Positions 57,455 to 64,000 of a stretch of 64,000 bases of DNA are shown here, piece by piece. The notes under the pieces were generated by a model. The model was not told the origin of the DNA and did not search any database. It saw only the letters and a program-made list of their open reading frames with translations. Every line of letters starts with the position of its first letter. The stretch's first letter is position 1. Position numbers and translations under genes: made by a program. The stretch covers positions 877,619 through 941,618 of the forward strand of contig CM067589.1 in assembly GCA_034336665.1 (NCBI GenBank), written 5' to 3'. The DNA is from Luscinia megarhynchos (lineage: Eukaryota > Chordata > Aves > Passeriformes > Turdidae).

Positions 57455-57700
57455 AAATAAATCAATATATAAAATAGATCTATATATAAAATAAATCAAT
57501 ATATAAAATAGATCCATATATAAAATAAATCAATATATAAAATAGATCTATATATAAAATAGATCCATATATAAAATAAATCAATATATTATATATATAA
57601 AATAAATGCATATAATAAATAATATAATAAATATGTATAATAAATATATATAATAATTATATATATAAAATAAATAAATATCTCAAATAAATGAATCGAT
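57455..57700. repeat. AT-rich repeat (aaataaatcaatatataa)
   Basis: Units of about 26 bp alternating aaatagatct and aaataaatca, passing into simple (ata)n/(tataa)n DNA. Confidence 0.9.
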
Positions 57701-57819
57701 TGGGCAAACCCGCCTCAGGAGTGACTCGGGATTGAGGCGGCGGTGGAACAGCTCCGCTTTAAATTTGAAATTCCGACCTGAAACCCCTCGGACGGGGGAA
57801 TCGGAGCCACCCCCGAGCC

Positions 57820-57950
57820 CAACACTCAATTCCGGGAGATTTAGTGCTCTTTAAAACCTCCGCTCGAATTTAAATGTAGCAGAGGTGGCAAATCAATTAC
57901 AGCGCGGGCCTGACCCTCCGGAAGATGAAAACTATGACAGGCTTCGGCTT
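57820..57950. promoter_or_regulatory. candidate conserved noncoding element
   Basis: A unique block with tttaaatgtagcagaggtgg, caaatcaattacagcgcggg and aaaactatgacaggcttcgg. The PBX/MEIS-like atgacagg and the AATCAATTA site are the notable cores. Inferred. Confidence 0.4.
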
Positions 57951-57954
57951 TTTG

Positions 57955-60365
57955 GGTGTTTTGGTTGTTTTTTTTTTTTGTTTTGGTTTTTTTTTGGGTT
58001 TTTATTCACCCCACGTTGGGAATCAAGTTTTTCTAAGTAACCACGGATCAAATCGAGATTTTTTTAATCTCCGGCGATGTCAGCAAAGCGCAATTAGCGA
58101 GCGGCCGGCTTCAATTAGCGCGAGGGTTTTATTTTATTTTCAAACCCAAACTCCGCAAAAAGCACTTTTCAACCACAAATTATTATAACGAGCCGCGGCC
58201 GTGAAAAAATTTTAAATTTCTCTTATTTTTTTGGCGCTTTCCCGAACTATTTCGAGGGATTTATTGGCAGAGCAATCTCCAGGAGTGGCGGAAAACTCGA
58301 GCTAAACATTTTTTTCCGGCGGAGCTGCTGCTCACGAGCTGCGCTATCAGGACATCCCATCGCTCTGCCCAAAAAAATTTGCATGCGGGGCTGCTCGCTC
58401 CTGATAATCCCCGTTAGTTTTGTCTATTCTGGTTTTTTTTTCCCAGAACCACCAAAATTGCGTAACTCATCAAAGGGATGAACTGCAAAGCTGTTCAGCC
58501 TCTTATCTCAATTTTTTTTCTTTTTCCCCCCCTTTTTTTCCCTCCATTTCCTCCCTTTCTTCTCTACTCATCCTCCCCTCTCAACCCTTTTTTTTTTTTA
58601 ATTTTCCCAAATTTTTTTTATTATTTTCCCAATTTTTTTTTTTATTTCCTCGCAACTTCTGGTCCCTTCGGCGCACAAAGGGGAAACTCTGCAAGGACAA
58701 ACTATCGGCGCTATCGCTCCAGGAGCGGGGAGGGGGATGGAAAAGCGCTTCCTCCGCCTGTTATTTCCTTGAATTCTCGGGATTACGTCGCGGCCCGAGA
58801 TGTTCATCGCAGCCGTGGCATGAAACAAATCTTGGCTCGGCCGCTGGAAACACAAACCGAGGCTGAAATAAATTCTCCGCTGATCGGATCCCGCTTTTCG
58901 GGCTCTGGCGGCTCCGTGCCAAACGCGCCACTCGAGATTTGTGGAACAATTCACAGATTTCGAGGTATTTCAGCCCCCGCCAGGCAGATGGTTCCGAGTT
59001 CGGACAGGAAACAAGCCCGCGATAGAACGGCGCTGATGGGGGGGACGTGCTGGGATTAATTTAGGTGCATTTCCCCTTTTTTATTCTCTTTTTTTCCCTT
59101 TCCCTTTTTATTTTTTTCTTTTCCTTCTTTAAATTCCCTTTTTTAAAATTTTTTTTTTATTTTTTACTGTGCTTTCCTGCTGTTGTCGCTTTGATTTTCC
59201 TCCCTTGGAAAGCAAAAAACTTTTTAAAAAAAGGGGTGAGAAGAGCTTCGACCTCACCTTGAGCCAGCGAGGAGCTCAGGGGGGGACGCGCAGGTAGAGC
59301 CGAGTGAGGAAATCCAGGAGAGGCAGAAAAAAAATAATTTAAAAAACCATAAAAAGAACAGGGCAAAGCGAAGCTTTTAGAGCAACTGAGACTTTGGGGG
59401 TTACCTTTCGGGGAGGTTAAAATTGGCACAAATCGGGTTTTTCTGGGGGGGACGCGCACCCCGCGCACCTCCAGGCGCGGCTCCGCTCTCCCAGCCCCCC
59501 CCGGCAGCTCCGGACCCATAAATTCCGCTTTTCCCCCAATCCCAGCTCTGGTTTAGGCAGAAAAGCTCGGGCGTGGGGCCGGGATTAACAAAAAAACGCA
59601 AGAGGGCACAATGCGGTGCAGGCCAGGAGGGGAGCGGGCTCTGGCCGAAGCACACAGGAAATATTTCCTTTTTATTTTTTTTTTTTTTTTTCTGAAACGC
59701 GGAGATTTTTCGGCGCCGAGAAAAGCGGGAGATGCAGAGCGGGGCTCGGGCTCGGGCCGGCAGCGCTAATTGCCCGTAATTAGCCGAGAGCCAAGTTGGC
59801 AAAAGCGATTTCTCCTCTCGGAGCGAGCCCGGCCCGGCCACCGCCGCGGCATCTCCTCCTGGCCAAACTTCGCACGGAAAACTTTTAATTTCATTTTTTC
59901 CCCTCCTCTTTCCCCCTCCCTGTCTCGCTGAACTCCGCGGCGAAACCCTCGGACATTTCAGGGCGGTTTAGCGCGCGGGGTTAAAGTTTGGCGAGCGCGA
60001 GTGATTAACTTTTTAAATTTTTTTTTAAATTTTTTTTTGCTGTTTTTCCCCCCTCTCCGCACACTTCCAGCGAGTATCCACGCGCGTTTTATGGGCGCAA
60101 AGATCAAAATTTCGGCGCTCGCACCCCCGCGCCGATCTCCGGGGGAGGGAGGGAGGGAGGGAGGGAGGGAGGAGGAGGGAGGAAGAGGAGGAGGAGGAGG
60201 AGGAGGAGGAGGAGGAGGAGGAGGACGGGGGACCACACATTTATTTATTTCTGGAGCTCGCAGCGCTGGGAGAAGGCTTCTTTCGGCAGATATTTGATAT
60301 TTGGTTAAGGGGGTGCTTTTCTGTTGTTTAAAAGGGAGGGAAAAAAGGGGGGGTGTGGACGGTTT
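57955..60365. other. intergenic DNA upstream of HOXB6, no gene recognised
   Basis: Single-copy sequence with homopolymer T tracts. A block at about 59765-59810 has gctaattgcccgtaattagc. A GGAG/GGA microsatellite is at 60138-60230. Short open frames lack domains. Confidence 0.4.
60138..60232. repeat. (GGAG)n/(GGA)n microsatellite
   Basis: ggagggagggag followed by about a dozen perfect gga units. Confidence 0.93.
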
Positions 60366-60369
60366 GTTC

Positions 60370-60560
60370 TTGGGGGTCCCTGGTGCAATCTCAGCTCCTC
60401 ATGGGTGCTATTTTGCAACCTCAGGCGCCTGCTATTGGTCAGCCCGTGATCAGATGGTTGTATTTCCTTGTGTCCCTCGCTGGCACCACGCCATCTCCCT
60501 TCAGCTAAAACCCAATCTCCGATATACCACTAATAGCTAAACCACTTGGACTATAAAACA
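60370..60560 (+). promoter_or_regulatory. HOXB6: HOXB6 promoter region
   Basis: A unique block with an inverted CCAAT box (ATTGG, 60434-60438), ttttgcaacctcaggcgcct, ccgtgatcagatggttgtat and a TATA-like ctataaaa at about 60550. It precedes the ATG by 0.2-0.4 kb. Confidence 0.6.
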
Positions 60561-60752
60561 CAACAAATCATAAAAAAGCCGGGGCAAAAAAAAAGCAAAA
60601 GAAAAAAAAAGCAAACGACAAAAAAAAAGGGGAACGGCGCGCACACACACCACCAGCAAAAAACTCAAACAAATCCACAAAAAGAGGAAAAATAAGGAGA
60701 AAAAAAAAAGGGAAAGGGGGAATATTTTTTTTCTCTCTCTCTCTCCTTTCCG

Positions 60753-61176
60753 ATGAGTTCTTATTTTGTCAACTCGACGTTCCCGGTGAGCCTGGCGGCG
60801 GGGCAGGAGCCCTTCCTGGGACAGATCCCGCTGTACCCCTCGGGCTACGCGGACCCTCTGCGGCACTACGCGGGCGCCTATGGAGCCGCGGGCGCGCAGG
60901 ACAAGTTCTCCTCCTCCTCCTCCTCCTCCTCCTCCTCTGCCTACTACCAGCAGAGCTCGGCGGCGTTCGGCGGCCGCGGCCCCGCCTGCGACTACGGGCC
61001 CGGCGGCTTTTTCAGGGACAAGGAGCCCGCGTGCGGCCCCGGCAGCCTGGAGGAGCCGTTCGGCCCCGAGGCGCGCAAGGACTGCGCGCAGAGCAAAAGC
61101 GCCTTCGGAGAGAGCGAGGAGCAAAAGTGTTCCGCGCCGGTTTACCCCTGGATGCAGCGGATGAACTCTTGCAATA
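60753..61176 (+). CDS. HOXB6: HOXB6 exon 1
   Basis: Encodes residues 1-141 of HOXB6, a nuclear homeodomain transcription factor of trunk and limb-bud patterning. The start [15 protein letters not shown] and PFLGQIPLYPSGYADPLRHY are diagnostic. Residues 53-62 are ten consecutive serines coded by nine TCC and one TCT codons. The hexapeptide YPWMQR (residues 131-136) is followed by MNSCN, typical of HOX6. The donor gtgagt begins at 61177, phase 1. The assembled protein is 227 residues (human 224), with no break. Confidence 0.97.
60909..60938 (+). repeat. HOXB6: TCC trinucleotide run coding Ser10 in HOXB6
   Basis: Ten serine codons in tandem (nine TCC, one TCT). The near-perfect codon repetition indicates a coding microsatellite likely to vary in length. 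Confidence 0.95.
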
Positions 61177-61639
61177 GTGAGTTAAAACTCTTTTACAGAA
61201 ATAAAATGCATCAATCTCCTCCTCCTCCTCCTCCTTCCCTCCCCCCCCCACCCCTTTTTCTTATTTGTTAGCGGCGGGGAGAGAGAGAGAGCGAGCGAGG
61301 TTCACTTTTAGAGCCCAAAAAAACTTCCAGCGGGGCAACTTGGGAGGCTCCAAAACTTCCCAGCGCTCCACGACTCTCTCCCTCTCCGCCCCGAGCTAAA
61401 AACTTTTAAACCCCCGAACTGTATTTCTGCCCCACTCCCTCCTTTTTTATTTTATTTTGTTTTATTTTCCTTTTTTTTTTTTCCCCCGCTGCCACATTCC
61501 AGCTCGCGTGTCACTCAGCTACAGCGATTTGTCTCTGTCTCTGCCCCACACGCACTGCGAATTATCTTTTCTAAATCAGATCGGGATGAGTTTCCACACC
61601 CAGAGCCCGACCCGCACCCCCACGCAGCTCCCCCCACCC

Positions 61640-62045
61640 TCTGTCTCCCGGAATTAAATGATATAAAAAGTGTTTAAATATTTGATCCGGCTGCATTTTT
61701 AATGCCACCCGCCCCTAATGAAAAGTTTGCCTGGGGGAGGATTTTCCTTAATTCCCTCCCCCCCTCCTCGGTGATATATGACATCTTTAAGTGCTGTTTC
61801 CTCAATCGGAATTATAATAATAATTAAAAATAAAAGCTAAGTAAGGGGGAAGAAAAATAATAAAAGCCTCGCTGCTCTGCTTCCCCCGTGTTTAGATGCA
61901 TTTGTTGCCTTTTAAGCTCCAAATTGATGTCCATTAGCGCGGGGACATCGAGTGTTGTGTCCTGTTTAATGCGGGCTCCGCGCAGATCGATTCACTTCAT
62001 TATTGCTTAAATGCCCCGATCTATTATGGGCTGCCGGGAGGGTGG
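61640..62045. promoter_or_regulatory. HOXB6: candidate conserved element in the HOXB6 intron
   Basis: Unique sequence with ggctgcatttttaatgccac, gatatatgacatctttaagt, tgatgtccattagcgcgggg and cgattcacttcattattgct. It is dense in homeodomain cores. Possible anterior HOXB enhancer, by inference. Confidence 0.4.
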
Positions 62046-62194
62046 AAAGCAGCGCGGGGGGGTCAGAGAACACCTTGCGATTGCTCATCCCGGAATGAGA
62101 TGGATCTCGAGCCGGCTCCAAAGCCCGGCTTAACCCCGGGCTGCGCCCACCGCTTCTCCTGGAGCTGCCCCAAACTTGGCCCGAAACTGTCCCG

Positions 62195-62900
62195 AAAATC
62201 AACCCTGCACAACCCCAAAAACCAACCTCTGCACCATCCCAAAAATCCACCTCTGCAGCACCCCAAAAATATCCTCTGCACCGTCTCAAAACCATCCCAA
62301 AATCAACCTCTGCACCATCCCAAAACCAACCCCTGCACCATCCCAAAAACCAACCCCTGCACCATCCCAAAACCAACCCCTGCACCATCTCAAAACCACC
62401 CCAAAAACCAACCTCTGCACCATCCCAAAAACCAACCCCTTCACCATCCCAAAAGCAACCCCTGCACCATCCCAAAACCAACCCCCTGCACCATCCCAAA
62501 ACCAACCCCTGCACCATCTCAAAACCATCCCAAAAACCAACCTCTGCACCACCCCAGAAATCCACCTCTGCAGAACCCCAAAAATCCACCTCTACACCAT
62601 CCCAAAAACCAACCTCTGCACCATCCCAAAAAACATCCTCTGCACCATCCCAAAAACCAACCCCTGCACCATCCCAAAACCATCCCAAAAATCATCCTCT
62701 GCACCATCCCAAAAACCAACCTCTGCACTATCCCAAAAATGCACTTCTCCACCATCCCAAAAATCCACCCCTGCACCATCCCAAAAACCAACCTCTGCAC
62801 CATCCCAAAAACCAACCTCTGCACCATCCCAAAAACAACCTCTGCACCATCCCAAAATCCACCACTGCACCGTCCCAAAACCATCCCAAAAACCAACCTC
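62195..62900. repeat. 24-bp minisatellite (catcccaaaaaccaacctct), about 28 copies
   Basis: The 24-bp unit includes ctgcaccatcccaaaaacca, with longer combined units where ctgcaccatctcaaaaccat is inserted. It lies in the HOXB6 intron and ends about 125 bp before exon 2. Frames on both strands are artefacts. Confidence 0.95.
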
Positions 62901-62971
62901 GCTGTTCCTCCTTCCCCCTTCACCCCTCCCCTATTTCCCCCTATTTCCTCGTGTTGTTTCCTATTTTATAG

Positions 62972-63286
<315 letters not shown>

Positions 63287-63758
63287 AGGGGGAAAAAAAA
63301 GGAAAAAAAAAAAAAAAAAGAGGGAGAAAAATTGGGGGAAAAAAAAAGTGTTATTTAAAAGGCGCAAAAAAAGAGAAATTTTCAGTTTGGGGAGTGTGAG
63401 AGGTGAAAGGTGAGGGGGGTGCGGGGTGGGTGTGAGGAGAATCCCGCACGCTGCTGGGACACAAAGTTTGGGTCATCGACGCCCTGGGCTCGAATTCCCG
63501 ATGATTTTGTCCAGAAACAACCAACCAAACAAAAAACCCACCAAAACCAGGTGGTTTTGTCCAGAAACAACAAAAAACACGAAAATCCGGCTTCTAATCG
63601 CGTTCTGAATTTTTTTTTTTTTGGCCCTTCCTGCTCCTCCCTTTCCCTCCCGCTCCACACCCCCCTCTCATGGAATAATAATAATAATGATAATAATTAA
63701 AAAGTGAAGAGATGAAGAGACAGAGAGAAGGAGGGAAAGGAAGGGAAAGTGTAAAAAG

Positions 63759-63789
<31 letters not shown>

Positions 63790-64000
63790 AAAAGGACTCC
63801 TAGCCGTGTTTCTACCCTTGGTGTCACTGTTAGTAATCTGCTAACTCTTGTATTTAATGGAAGTGCTGCAATATTTGTCATTTGGGGTGTTCATTGTCCT
63901 AATTTTGTAAAAATGTTTCATGCACGGTTGACATAAGTTGGTTTTTTTTTTTAATTTTCCCTTTTAAAATTTTTTTCCCCCTCCTTTGGTAAATTAATCA
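63287..64000 (+). other. HOXB6: HOXB6 3'UTR (partial, runs off the window)
   Basis: A-rich sequence, then a single-copy block at about 63800-63940 (tttctacccttggtgtcact, gctgcaatatttgtcatttg) that looks like a conserved Hox UTR. No AATAAA is seen before the window end, so the poly(A) site is probably to the right. Confidence 0.6.

Overview
This window is a 64 kb piece of a vertebrate HOXB cluster, most likely from a bird. It carries HOXB9, HOXB8, HOXB7 and HOXB6 in that order, all on the + strand, each as a canonical two-exon Hox gene. The homeodomains, the hexapeptides and the phase-1 intron just upstream of each homeobox identify the paralogues. The bird assignment is an inference from the proteins, the compact GC-rich exons, the very heavy minisatellite load and the absence of recognisable SINE or LINE copies. 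The posterior side (toward HOXB13) is at the left end and the anterior side (toward HOXB5) at the right.

Layout: 1-12.5 kb is almost entirely tandem repeats. A clear mir-196 hairpin lies at 12561-12628. From 12.65 to 19.2 kb there are more minisatellites, with a conserved-looking island near 15 kb. From 19.2 to 23.5 kb is mostly single-copy DNA leading to the HOXB9 promoter. HOXB9 (24.06-31.48 kb) has a 6.8 kb intron that starts with a polypurine tract and ends with a 2 kb polypyrimidine minisatellite. Four decayed tandem copies of the 3' end of the HOXB9 homeobox exon follow the gene (to 32.5 kb). From 32.5 to 41.1 kb is mostly single-copy regulatory DNA. HOXB8 spans 41.15-43.72 kb including its 3'UTR, HOXB7 45.13-49.67 kb, and HOXB6 60.75 kb to the window end. 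The 11.9 kb between HOXB7 and HOXB6 holds candidate conserved elements, a YY1-like site, a CTCF-like site and several simple repeats.

How the parts work together: the four proteins are sequence-specific transcription factors that pattern the anterior-posterior axis, and three keep an intact PBX-binding hexapeptide. The microRNA upstream of HOXB9 matches a near-perfect complementary site in the HOXB8 3'UTR and two seed sites in the HOXB7 3'UTR, so the classic miR-196/HOXB8 circuit is visible in one window.

The most unusual locus is HOXB9. Exon 1 is shortened and has an apparent one-base frameshift at a C6 run, the homeodomain has several derived residues, the intron is built of satellites, and the end of the homeobox has been tandemly duplicated downstream. 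Most long open frames in the window are by-products of tandem repeats and are not genes. All calls come from reading the sequence; no database search was run.
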